Of a stretch of DNA of 64,000 bases, positions 22,163 to 34,700 are shown one piece after another (position 1 is the first letter of the stretch; each line of letters begins with the position of its first letter). The notes under the pieces are model-generated. The model saw only the letters and a list, made by a program, of their open reading frames with translations. It searched no databases and had not been told where the DNA came from. The position numbers were made by a program, and so were the translations under genes. Location of the stretch: NCBI GenBank assembly GCA_001687465.1, contig LVLI01000388.1, forward strand, positions 45,365 through 109,364, read 5' to 3'. Source of the stretch: Halocafeteria seosinensis. Its lineage: Eukaryota; Sar; Bigyra; Bicosoecida.

Positions 22163-24918
22163 TCATTCCTCCCCTTCCGGATCCTTAAAAACCTGTTTTA
22201 AACGCACTGCGTCAGCTTCGGGCATTATATTGCTAATTTCTCCTGAAAGGTTGGATCTCCGCTCATTTCGAGCCGCCCTACGTCGTTCCTTCTGTGGTGG
22301 TAGCAGGAACCAAAAAAACATTAGAGAACTCTCGCATTAGAATACAACCTTGGCATGTAAACGATACTTACAGCGGACAAAGTAGATAGCATGCTCGTTG
22401 AGACGCTCGAAGCACCACCTCTGCCACCTTGAGAGTTGTGCTCTCCCCTAATACCAGCTGCTTTGGAGCTGGACTTATTCTCCTGAGAATGGTAATGTTC
22501 TATACGCGGAGGTAGGGCGGAGCTATACCTGTTGGCTTCTGCCGCCTTGTCGCTTTCCCTTCTCTCTCTTGTTTTCGGATAGTATGCCTCCGATTTTAAC
22601 TCATCAGAGCTCACTTCGTCGGGTCCCGAAGAAGCAGTTCTACTACTACTTGTTTGCCGAGACGCATAGTCACCCGCTGCGATGCCATGAGGAATACTGG
22701 GAGAAGCCCCATTATGAGGACTACTGCGAGGAGGACCATCCTGGAATTGCCCTATGGATGTATCGGAGCTAAGCTGCAGTAGTGTGTTTCTGTCCATAGA
22801 GGGGGTTGTACTAGTGCGCTGATGACGGTACGGCGATGCCACGGCAGGAACTGCATCAAAGTGGCTTATCAGATTGAATCTTTCTTGCTCCGATTTCTGA
22901 AGAGATTCTTCCACAAAGACGTGAGGCGGCTGGCTCCTGCTCTTCCTATGCCCCGGTTTTTCATCACCTTCTTCAGCACTTTGAGTGGATTCTCTTGCCA
23001 AAGAGTCCCAGTAAGATGACGAACGGCCTGATGAATATTGATCCGAGCTTCCATGCTCCTCTTTTTTCGATGTGTCCAAAGAAGTAGTCCACTCTCCATT
23101 AGCGACATCATTAAAATCACCCCAACCAGTTGCTTCCTGATCCTTCTGGTTTTTCTCGGCATCGTTATTTTCTTCAGGTTTACGCTCAATGGAGAATGAA
23201 GCGCAAGACTGTCTATCGAGTTCAGAAGACCTCTCGGATCCCTCTTTACGTTTCCCTAGATTACTATCCACAGTATCTACTTCGCTTTTCTGATAGTCGT
23301 TGGACGCATGTGTGCTGGTTTCAGTGGAAGAATGCGTGTTCTGGGCAGAGGAATGAGTCGTTGCCGGTCCGTGGTACTGTTCAGCATCGTACTGACTTGT
23401 TGTAGAAGTTTGATCTTTTGCTTCAGCAAGAATAGATAGCGATTGGCAGGAGGAAATTTGCAATACTTGAGACAAATTATTTTCTCCAGAGGCCGCTTCT
23501 ATCCCGCCATTGGAAGTGTGACTGTCAGCGGGAAAATCGCCTGGTCTGTAGTGGTGATCTTGATAATACCCAAACGTGTTTGACGACTCTGAAGACCACC
23601 CACTATGGAACTTGGAGTCGTTGCTGGTTGCTGCTTGACTTGGTTCAACACCTGACGTAGGCAGGTGTTCCGTTACGGGGGCAGAATCGCCTTTATTCGA
23701 CGTTCGTCCAGTCTTTGGGGACGGAGCACGTTGGTTATTTTCATCATGTGCCTCTCGATATCCTCGCGAACGAGAGGAACTTTCTTCCGCAGCCGGAGAA
23801 TGCTTGGACATGGTTTCCTCTGCTTGCTTGTTGCCGGAACTGAGAAAGCTAATAATCAGTGCAATGAGAGCGAGAAGCGCTACTATCACCTCATACCTGT
23901 GTTGCAGCAGCTCTTCCATAAAAGATTGAGGGAAATACTGCTGACACCATTGAGGGAACTTCTCCGGTAACATCACTATTCCGGAGAGGGAGTTCCTGAA
24001 TCCACCTATCACTTCCTCCAACCAAACTTTGCTGTTCGTTACATGGGTTGAAAATTGATCAAAGCTTCCTCTCGATGTTGAAAATGCTTGCTCATCCATC
24101 AGCTCTGGTACTTGGGCCATTAAATCCTTAAGTTTTTGTCTTAGAAACACGTATCCTTGGGGTGGAATTTGCACGATGCGAGACGTTGAAATATACCTCA
24201 CCACAGGCGCAGCATACCACCTTACAAGCCCCCAGGTTGCGCGCCAGTCCACGAAGAAGTAGAGATAGATCGTAACAAAAAAAGAGACAAGTGGAGAAAA
24301 TCTTTCTTCCCTACACCGTTGTATCAAGCTCTTCCATGTGCCATCCAGTCCAATATTCCATCCGAAGTCGTCAATTTTCGTCGACCGTTCTTGGGTCAAG
24401 CGGTACCCCAGATGCCTGGATTGGGACTCTTCCGACGCCTCATTTTGAGGTGTGAAAATTCCAAGCTGTTGGAACAAGGGTCGACGATTGGTATCCCCCT
24501 GTGAACCTCCTCCTCCAGCTCCTGTAGCCCATGGCGATTGGAGAAACGATGGTTGAATTTGCTGCAGGTTCATTCCAAAGTACCCGTACTCCGAGTCTGC
24601 TCGATGTAAGCCGGGCCCATTCGGCGTTGACAAATCTGGGGAAGCCTGACCATTGTGCCCCTGATGTCGTAATACAGCCTTTGCATGCTGTAGAATATAC
24701 GTCCGAATGGTTCCCAAGAGCAGCGTTAGGAGCAATGCTAGGACTAGATACAGCACCAAGTACAGTAATAACACCACGCATATGCGCACGGGGTTCAGTA
24801 GGATGGAATTCACTGAGAACTGCACCACACGCTGTGACAGAGAGAGCCATGAAAACAAATAACTTGATAAACCACTTCCTCCAACCTCCCCATGCGCCGT
24901 TGAAGTGCTGCTATTCAT
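22163..24918 (-). CDS. Unknown membrane protein with acidic/Ser-rich region
   Basis: Two exons, 24918-22372 and 22291-22163, give 891 residues from ATG at 24918. I do not recognise the family. Visible features: a very hydrophobic, Leu-rich segment at about 44-70, a second hydrophobic segment at about 208-224 (FSPLVSFFVTIYLYFFVDW), an amphipathic stretch with conserved-looking Trp/Tyr/Pro (225-335), and a third membrane segment at about 342-361. The next 480 residues are rich in Ser, Glu, Gln and His and look disordered. The last exon adds a short basic coil (KERRRAARNERR) and ends DPEGEE. The 3' join is supported by phase and by this orderly tail. The gene sits in the same direction just upstream of the chitin synthase gene, but no functional link is shown. 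Confidence 0.75.
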
Positions 24919-25093
24919 GGCCTAAACACCTTGGAACTTGCCCATCCTAACACTATATCATGCAAAACAGGATAATGAAATACCAATCCTACCAAACCCG
25001 CGGCAGAATCGATCAACAACATGTCTATTGGAGTGAATGAACCTGGCGTACGAACTTCAACTTCTTCAGCTTCACACTTGCAAAGGAGGTATC

Positions 25094-25116
25094 ATGAGTC
25101 ATGACTCATTGACTCA
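25094..25116. promoter_or_regulatory. Three clustered TGASTCA (AP-1/GCN4-type) sites
   Basis: TGAGTCA at 25095-25101, TGACTCA at 25102-25108 and TGACTCA at 25110-25116 lie almost end to end; 25094-25109 is a perfect 16-bp palindrome. TGASTCA is the core site of AP-1/GCN4-type bZIP factors. The cluster is about 180 bp upstream of the minus-strand membrane-protein gene starting at 24918 and beyond the 3' end of the XPF gene, so it most likely serves the former. Confidence 0.55.
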
Positions 25117-25268
25117 TGACTAATGCGGGGTAGAAAAGTGGTCTCCTACATTTCGCTTCAATTGAATACCACAACGATTACTCTAAATTTCAAAAAACTG
25201 CAGTCCCAGGGTTACATGGTACTCGAAAGGAAGTCGTCGCTATTGGTGATGGATGGGTGCTTCACTGT

Positions 25269-28125
25269 TCATTCGGGATCATGGTGAAGAAATGTGTACA
25301 GCTCATTGGAATGTATCTTGCCAATTAATTTCTCCAAGGTCGCTTTGCTCAAGGTACACAATTCCGCAAGAGAGTCTACAACGCCCAGTATCTTGCCGCT
25401 ATTTGCTGCATTGACTCCCGGAAGAGACAATAGAATGTCGATCGCTGTCAAATTTCTATTATCTTCAGTGGACTTTTCGGTGTCCTCTGACTCGACCGCA
25501 TCCGTTTCATCCCCACGAATACTAGATTGAACTGCAGCATTCGCATCTGGTTCCTCCTGCTTCTCCTTAAGCAACGAAAACGTGTCCACTGTAGCATGGG
25601 GTGACCGTGTCCATATCAACCTGAGTGTTGGGAACGTCTGAACCAATTGGACTATTCGTGAGTGCACATGGTGACCGATTATCTCGTCCGGAATGGCACG
25701 TTCATTGACAAGACCAAAAGCTTTGTCAGATTCCCATTCAATTAGGAGAAGGGGCTTTTTGTAGTTTCTTGTCATAGCAGTCCCCTGGGTGAGCAGTCGA
25801 CCAGAAGCCAGAGAACCGAACAAATCAGACACACTCTTCCGCTCAACACAAATCTCCGGTGACAGAATGTAGTCACCTACTTCAAGGGTAATTGGAAGAA
25901 TTTCAAGACCTGCTTGATGTAATAAGGATGGCAGCTTCGACCTAAACTCTCTCATATCCACCAATATCTTTTTAGGAAGCTCGACATTCTGTGAACGGGA
26001 ACTGACCAAACGACTGTCTCCAGAGGCAGCTCGTACGAATAGATCGTCCCACATATCTTCTTCGTCTTTATGACCTTTTCTGGAGGTTTTACCTTTCGAG
26101 CTGCCATGATCAAATATGCCATCCCCAGGTGCTTTGTTGCGCCTGACATTGTCTTCCGGCGTCCCAGCGGGAATGGTCATGTGAGCCTTTGTCTGGATAA
26201 GCTTTTCAAAAGCCTCTTGCTCGGTCCTAAGAGATGCTAAATAACAGTGTTCCTCTACAGACTTTTCATATAAAAGAAAATACACTCGAAGAGGTCTAAT
26301 ACCTAACACTTCCGCTTTGTATACCTGCATGTGGGACACAAACATTCGAGGAAGAAGAGAATGGAAGCGTAGCTTTACAAGACTTACCTCGATCAGCCGT
26401 ACAAATGACGGCGTCGGATCATATAGTATGAGAAAAGTAGGGCGTAATTCCTTTATCAAATCAAGTCCACTTTCAACCGATACTACAGTTACATTAAGAC
26501 GGGAGAGAGCTTCGGCAATATACGAAACATCCCCTTCAGGAACAGTTTGTTCATCCGCAGCCGTCTCTGCATCCGCATCCCCAGCCGCATCCCACAATAA
26601 AGTTTGCTCCAAGGACACGTAAAGCGCCTCCTTCCGATCAGGATCATAATAAGCCTTTCTCAGTTGCTCTGTTCTCCTTCGGTTATTCTTTAGAAATTCA
26701 TACCATCTGGAGCGAAGAAAAGCTGAAGGTCCACTGCTTATAAGACGAGATAGTTGCCGAGCGGCGGTCCTGTCTTCACACGCAATGACAACAGTAGAGC
26801 CGTAATTTTCATCCGGACACTCGGAGCTGTTGCTTATCTCATGCCATTGCTCTTTGACTTCTTGCAGCACTTCAAACAGAACTCTCCACTTGCCATTATG
26901 CTCCAACGTTACATGTAGGCGTTTACTATCTTCATCTATATGGTACATTCGGCGACGCGCAGCGTAAAATACTTTTTCCGCCGCGTCAGTATAGAGCCAG
27001 GGAGATGGGTGATTTTGGTACACCCCCGCCTTCCGTACACTCTGAAGGTATAAGAAAAATGAAACGGCATCAAAGTGCGCCAAGTAGAACAGCAGTTCTC
27101 TAAGCGTTCGCAAGTCGGTAACAAGCTGTTTTGCGTTCTGCGACATCTTGTTCCATAAGGGATCCAGGAGCCGCCGCAACCGAGAGTCAAACGAGCCAAA
27201 TAAATTGTTCTCTACAGTAAGTTCCGTCAAATCGACGGACACCATTCTGCAAGCGAATTACAACAGCATGATGATGACATCCCTGGAAAAGGTTCAGTCT
27301 TATACGTAGCTTTACTTACTTCCTTAACTCCGTGATACAAGTATCCATTGCATCGATAACACAACGTTGAATATGATGTTGTCCATTCGATAAAGGTTGG
27401 GATATTTCAATTACTTCTGGAGGATTCTTCTCTAGCTCCTTGCTTACCGATACATGGAATCTCGGCCACAACATTAATTTTCTCACATGTAAGGCCCGAA
27501 GAACTTTCTCGAGCTTATTAAACCCAGATGCTAGAGACACGGGGTTGTCGGAGAAGGCTTTCACAAACCCCTCCGGATGCTTCTGCCGGAAAATACGAAG
27601 AATAAAGCCTTCCGAAGAAGTGTCCGACACGAGATGGGCATTATACACGAGTATTCCGCTAACTTGCGTGGGATCAAGTCTTTCCGTCAAAAAGTCCACA
27701 ATGCAAATCCGTGAAGTGATTAATATACATCGAGCCGTCTCGTATATAGTCTTTCTTTCGCTTACACTACTGACGTCACTTGTGATGACCGATGGCAACA
27801 TGGACGGAAGCAGTCCTTCAGCTAGAAGCGCCTCCTTCCATGCTTCAGCTAGATGCGTTGCATTCAACACCAAAATCGTCCCCTGTTTGCTACTGGGTTT
27901 ACTTCTCTTGTGGGAAGCTCTGCTGCCAGAAGGCACAGAGGAAGAGCTGGCTTGACGTGTTTCTTGAAGCGATGATGATGAACTACTACTGGTGGTTCTC
28001 GTCCCCGCATAGAAACCTAGAAAACGACGTACAATGGCCTCTATCCCCAATCCTGGCGCCATGACCACCAAACCATCCTGGCGGAGCAGGTCGCTGAATA
28101 TGGAGTCGTGGAATTCCAGAGACAT
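25269..28125 (-). CDS. ERCC4: XPF/ERCC4/Rad1 structure-specific endonuclease subunit
   Basis: XPF pairs with ERCC1 and cuts damaged DNA on the 5' side during nucleotide excision repair. Exons 28125-27320, 27246-26388 and 26324-25269 give 906 residues. The N-terminal half is the inactive SF2 helicase-like region (EFHDSIFSDLLRQDGLVVMAPG, ILITSRICIVDFLTERL). The middle keeps the typical FVRLIEVYKAE and PLRVYFLLYEKSVEE. The nuclease has GDYILSPEICVERKSVSDL, holding the catalytic GDxnERKxxxD with ERK at about 716-718, then LLLIEWESD. A helix-hairpin-helix pair closes the protein (LLSLPGVNAANSGKIL, 846-880). The third intron is 63 bp and in frame, so an unspliced form would still be open. Removing it restores the conserved IEVYKAE. 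Ser-rich and acidic insertions sit at about 46-75 and 810-840. Confidence 0.93.
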
Positions 28126-28790
28126 CCTATCATACCCTCACTGAGAGCTCCCACAGTACCGCTAAACCTGACACAAGGTCATGACATGAAAAACGGAGAT
28201 TTCTCTTTTGGGGACAATACAATACTAGGCGATAACAAGGCATGGGTTGCTGATGCAACCATTTGTGAAGGTCAAACTTCAAAATTTGACTTCAAATGCC
28301 TCTGGCTAGGATGACTGTATGTACCCACCGACAGCAGTGACAATGAATACACGCTAACAGTACACATACGTGAGCAATTCATGAAGAGATGCAGGTACTT
28401 ATTCGTACATGGTGACCCATATTCAGGCAATACTATGGCTTTGTGAAGTTAAGTTACTGCATGATTACCGGTATGGATTGCCTATTGCTCCTACTCCTCA
28501 CTGAACATAGAGCAGCAGTGAATGAGTGAAGGATGCGTGTGCTGTAGTACCTTTATTGATCTCTTCACACTACAAACCCTTGCAGGCTGATGGAATTCGT
28601 CGTTGGTTGAAGTTGCGAAAAGATTGTTGGGTTCCTCAAACTGAATAATTCCAACAGGGATACTGTCATACAGATATATGACTGATGGTGATTTTTTCGG
28701 AGGCAAAATCGCCACGAGGGGTATTCGTTCTTTGAGCGTGGTCGAAGACGCCAAACGGGGGGAGCTTGGTCGTATATTGTGACAGAAATC
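28126..28790. promoter_or_regulatory. Divergent promoter region, XPF and BLTP1
   Basis: This 665-bp gap lies between the start codons of XPF (-) and the BLTP1-like gene (+). Short open frames on the minus strand (28491-28810) look like noise. I see no repeat, RNA gene or strong regulatory motif. Confidence 0.4.
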
Positions 28791-31700
28791 ATGGTGGAAA
28801 TCTTAGTCATTCAGCGAGCAAGGCGCTCCAATTGGCCCTATATGATGCTTTTGAGCCTTATGTTGGGGATATTTGAAGCCTCATTGTCTCATGCGCAAGA
28901 GTTGGATGCTACTCCATCGACAACGACGACTCCGAGTCCGGGAACTCTAGCTCTGCCAGCAGTGTCCAAAACGCCTACCGTCACTCCCACACCTTCGGTC
29001 ACACCGAATCCGGTGTCTGCCCAAGATGTTCCCGGTATTTTCGGAGACTTGGCGCCGCCTAATATGTTCTTCTTCTGGTCGGCCCTACTCGCAGTGTTTG
29101 TGGTGCTCTTCAGCCATTCAGGAAGTGCAATCTTGGCAAAAGTTCTGGCGTTCGTGTTGAATTTTACCGTCCTCATGAACCAAGGAGGTAAGCATTTCCT
29201 CTCGTTATTCCAAAGCAAGCATGTGCGCTCGAATGTATACTTACTTCGCATTCTTACTTTTCCTCGCTTTCCACGGTCCGTTTTTGCAGAAATCAACATT
29301 GGAAGTATCCAGGTATCGCTTCTTGGTGGAAAAGTGTTTGTTTACAATATCCAGTATCTGGATAACAGCGTTTGCGCTCGCATCGTCTCATTGGTAAGTA
29401 TTTGCTGAAGTGAACGTGGTATTGTAAATACTTATCATGCACAATATTGCAGGTCATATATATTCCCTGGTGGACGAGGGAAATCCACACCACACCAGCA
29501 ACTGTGGGAAAGTTTCAGAGGCTCTCTCATAGAGTTGAGGTGATGATCGAAGGATTTGAGTTGATAATCTTAAATAGCTCTTCGGCGTATCAGAATATTG
29601 GCAAGCTGTACGAAGCTATGGGCCAGACCGATAAATCCCCCTCCGACAGGAGGGAAGAGTTCAAGAAGGATGATTTTTTTGACCGTACTCAACTCCTAGA
29701 GAATAAATTCCTGCAGACATGGTTCAATACTGGTCCCAGCACTGGAGATATTCGCAACCCCGCAGCACCAGATAAGTCCATCGTTCACTGGTTACTGCGC
29801 TTCGCTCCGGTTTCCCATGTCTGCATCCAGACAGGGTCGATTCTCGTGGGGAACCCCTTATTGCCTACGATACTTGTGACATCTTGGAAGGAAAGCAACA
29901 CCCTGGCGTTTGCTGGTAGGTGCCCAATCTCAAACCAGGCTGATGCTGGTGTGTATCGTTTCCATTTAAACACGAAATTTGAGTCAATCACGTCTTGGTT
30001 TGCCCTTAATTCTCGCTATAACGGCGATTTAGGAACTGTCAGGTCCCAAACTCAATGGGCTGTAGAGTCAATTCGACACCGATTTCACGGGGTTAGACAA
30101 GCGGTCGACGATGCTATCGGGTCGGCCAACGACAGCACAACGGATCCAACGGATAGTGAACTCGATGATTTGTCAAGGCGGAAGGCGCGGCAGATGAAAA
30201 CTCAAAAGCGGCGTGACTGGTACCGACGCACCGCTGGTGCCAGAGCACGTATGGGGCATCGCTCGGAGAGTATTGCCCAGGGAGGAGCTGCACGAGTCGA
30301 AATTGCAGACAATCCAGAGTTAGAGCGTGGAGGCCGTCTTGACAAAGTTTTAGAAGTATTGAGGAGGCGCCAACGATGTGACGAAGACTCACAACTCCTT
30401 TCGTGCTCCTCGCTTCATGTAGACTTCTACGCTGATGTCCAAGGGCATCAATCCTTAAAGGTCCGCAATAGAAAAAAACAAACTACTGACAGGCTGTTAG
30501 CAGATCTGAATTTTCACATACAAATCGGAGACGAAAATGAGCGACAGTTGGAACGCGAGTGTATATTTCAGTATGGACCCTGGCACGACCGGCAACTAAA
30601 GCTGCTGCAGTACTTCTACTTTCCAATTACCCCTGAAGACCAACCTACCGAGTTGCCGGATGGAGCCAGGCGGACATGGCTGGCCATACACTTTCGAGCT
30701 TTGTCTAAACTTCGATTGAAGATCCCCTTCATTAAGCGCACCATTGGATCCCCTAATCCCCTATTTGGAGAAGCGGCAAAAAAATGCAACATCGAACATA
30801 GCGAACAGGCACCGCAAAGCCTTGAGGAAGTACTACGTTTTGTTCAAGACAACCAAACGCAGACAAGTTGTATCCCGAAGGAAGTCCGAGAGGTCTTTAG
30901 TGCGGAGCGGACGAAAATGAATGAGAGGAAATCGAGCACGGGGAATGAAGCAAGCGTCTTCGAGGATAAAGGACCCACGACCAATGAATTTTTCCAGTTC
31001 ATGGCTGAGAATTCTAGCCCGAAAAATGAAGCGATTGCTCGTGGAGCAACACTCGATTGGTTTGAACTGACAATTTATGGCAATTCGGAGTATGATTCAT
31101 TGCCTCTCAAAGGCTGCACTACGTTTGAGGGGTACGCAGACAAGCTAATGGGCTCATTGGGAGGTACCAGCCTGGAGTTTGAAAACCTAGGCGCTTACGA
31201 AGCTTGTTCAAGCGAGCCTATTTTCGAATTACAGAAGGCAAGCTTCATCAACGCTCATCGGTACCCAGTAGAATGGAATGGCACACAGCACATTGCTAAC
31301 CGGGTTGTCTTAGAAAGCGGGTACGGCGTCCTTGGAGGTGATGAAATATTGCGAATACGGGAGTGGATTCGGTCGTGGGGCGCGTTGTATGAAGCCCCTT
31401 GGCTTCCGCACGGAGCGACAGCGTACTCTCGTAATCCATTCCAAGCAGAAAGCGGAAAAGCTTTGCATCTTCCTTATTTCAGTTACATGGAGATTAGGTG
31501 CTCATGTATGCGATTCCGCTTGTTTGCGAACCCAGACAATGTCGAAGGCTATCCAATCCAACAGAAGGACTCGCCTATGGTCATCCTGGAATCGGAGGAG
31601 TTAGTATACTCGAGTAGTAGTTATTCGAGTCCCTCGACATCAGAATCCGGGAAAACGCCGAAACCCGATGAGCAGAGCACATTCAGAGATTTTCCTGGAG

Positions 31701-34700
31701 ACTTTACGACAGATCATAAGGTTGTAATTGCTGGAAAAAGTAGCAACGAATGGACCCGCCGTACTAATGGAGGGAGCCAACCGTCTTCCACAAACCGGCA
31801 TCCATTAGAGGACGCTGTGATTTTTGTGGAACTTCCGGAACATCACCCTTTGCAAAGGGGATTACCAGATAAGAACAATCGAGAGCCCTTGGCGGCATTC
31901 TCTGAGATTGAAATGACTATGAACTATACCAGTGATTACACATCCTTTGCGAGTGCCCACGATTGTCTGATAGGGAACGTACGCTGCAGCGAGTTGGTTT
32001 TGAGCGGCTCACCCGCGTGCTTGCACGCCCTGTATAACGTATACAACAATTATATGGGGGATGCAATGGCTCCTATGAGTTTTCGAGAGTGGGAGCAAGC
32101 AGGGTATAAGAATGCTCTGGCTTCAGTACTGGCTCAGCGGTACTCCATGGTTCAGCCTACAACGGTGCTACACGCCGACTGGGTGCGACAGTTAGAAACG
32201 AGTGAGAAGGCATGCTTCAACTCTGATGCAAGGGAGCTGGATACAACATTTGACATCCAATTGATTAACCCTAATATTTCGTTTCCGCGCAAAGAACTGT
32301 TTCTTCAGGACGACCGAATAGGCAACGTTAAGTCTTTTGAAGTATCGTGCACTACGTTTGATCTCTCCTACGTTGGGTCTCCAGCACAAAGCCAAATCAA
32401 TTGCTGGCTTTCCCCTATGTGTTTTTCTGGAGTGTACACCGACGTGAACAACTTGACGAAAGCACGAGAACTGGCTTGCATCAAGTCTACCAGTTTGGAG
32501 CGCTTCACTACATATGGTTCTACTCGTCCAGATGCACTTGGTCTTCTCGCACCCCTAGAAGCAGAAACAACCGTTACTGTTGGGAACTCCAATGTTGAGT
32601 TAGAGTCGGCCGACTTTACATCAATAATGTATTTCTTGCATAATCACTCTGCTCAGTGGTCGCTGTTAGAGAAAGAGGCATGCTTGCCTCAATCCTATTC
32701 TCCAAAACGGTACATGCGGATTACGATCTCCAACCTCCAAGTTCAGTCTCCATGGCGCAATACCCTACAAACGAAGGATGCTGATGATATCGACGCTATG
32801 TTACGTGCTGCGAGTGAAGCTGCGCTATCTTCGCGGGGGCTATCGCCCTCTGGCAAACAGGCGAGCGGTAGGTTTGCGGTCTCTCTAGATATATTGAGTG
32901 GTCACCGCCCGTTCTTTGTGGAGCCGATTCCTGTGGGATGGCTCGTCACCTCAAGTAGCGGAGCCGACGTTCAATGCTCTTCAATAGCTACGGCGGAGAA
33001 AGATGGTACACTTATTTGGACGAATGAGCAGAATAGCTTAACACCAGTTTCCTTGATGGGTGATGAAGATGATACTTGCAGAGAATGGCAGTTCACGATA
33101 CCTGACAATCAGTCAATAGTGGAGTTTTCCATATGGGAAGTTTGGGCTATGTGGTATTTCGAAAAAAACAGCAGGGACGAAGCTCGGCGGGAAGTTAAAC
33201 GGCTTACTCCCGTACCTGCGGGGTCAGGTTCGTTGCAAACGATGATGTTGAAGCGCTTGCAGTCCATAGGCGCTAGCTCCCCTAACACTAGCGAGCCGGA
33301 GAGTGAAGAAGAAACAGTTCGCTATTCGAAAACAGAGGACCAGTATAACTGGATTCCGCTTCATTTTTGTACCGACAGCAGCATTCCGAAGGATGGAATT
33401 CAGTGTCCCTGTGCAATAGGAGATGCAAGAGCAGAATTGATGGGATCATCGTCTTTCTGGTTTCCTAGTAGTAAAGCATGCGGCAATTCTTCGGAGCTTT
33501 TGCGAGAACCGTCGCGTTCTTTGGTGGGAACGTCTTTTGAGAGGCGTACATCCTATGGAGATCTCGAAATCGCAGAACTTGTGGGGAACTTTAGTAAGGA
33601 AGTTGTCACTATCCACCCAACGAGTATGAACATCCATGTTGTGGATCGCCAGTTGGAGCTGTGCATGAGTATGCTCATGGAAATGAATTCTCCGTTTCAT
33701 CGGTCTATCGATATAAGCGGGAAGCAGGAAATGAGTGCTAAGCAGCTGGCAATTACCTCACAACTGTGGTCATGCGTGTCTACGCCCTCTCCAGCGAACA
33801 ACGTAGAACCCGACGCTATTCAAGACAGCTCTGAGAGTCAACAAGGTACTGTTTCTTCCAGTAACGCAGGGGTTTTCAGTGTTTTCGGTTTACATCCTCA
33901 ACAACTGAAAGGCGACATATCTGTTAATGTTAATTTTAGTATGCTTGACAATGCGGGGAATCCTGGGTACAGCAACGTAGTCGAGAAGTTGCTTGATTTT
34001 GTAACTCAGTGCTCTTTGCGCAGGGACAAGCAAGATGACCGTAGGCTCTTATTTCCAATGTTGGGCTCTGAGCGTCCCGTTGCAACTGGCTTGTCTTCCC
34101 TTCCCAATGAAATCGCTGCTCATCTTAGCTCCGTCGTTCAAGGATGGATGAAGGCCAAGGGTCTTCGGGATTTACCGCTCAGGGGGGTACCTGTGACGGA
34201 ACAGACGGGAACAAACTCCGGTAACGTTGCTGTTGACAGACATGGGAATGAGAAAGACGGTTTCCTTCTCTCAGTAACTCATCCTGTTACCGGATGGACT
34301 GATGCTGAATGTTCTGTGAAGGCTCTGCAGTTTTTTAGTTCTTTGCTGGGCAGCTACTCCTGCTCTTCGGCGTTCCTTGCTTCCTGTCTTTTTGCGGAGG
34401 AAGAAAAGACTGTATCCCAAACGTCTAAGATGTCAACTCATTCAATACGCCTAGAAGTAGACTCTCTCGAATTTTCTGTCAAGAATGTAAGAGACCCGAA
34501 GGGTGATTCCAACGTCATTCTGACAAACGTTTTATCGGATTTGGTAGTGACGTCGGAGACAGGAGACAGTGGCCACTCTCTAATGATTTATATTCAAAAA
34601 GGCGAGGCTATCGGAGCTACGATTGCTCGTGGTCGCGAGGAAAGACGGCTGGTGAGTTTACATTTTTCATCGGCCTCCGTTCGAAATGACACCTTGCCGA

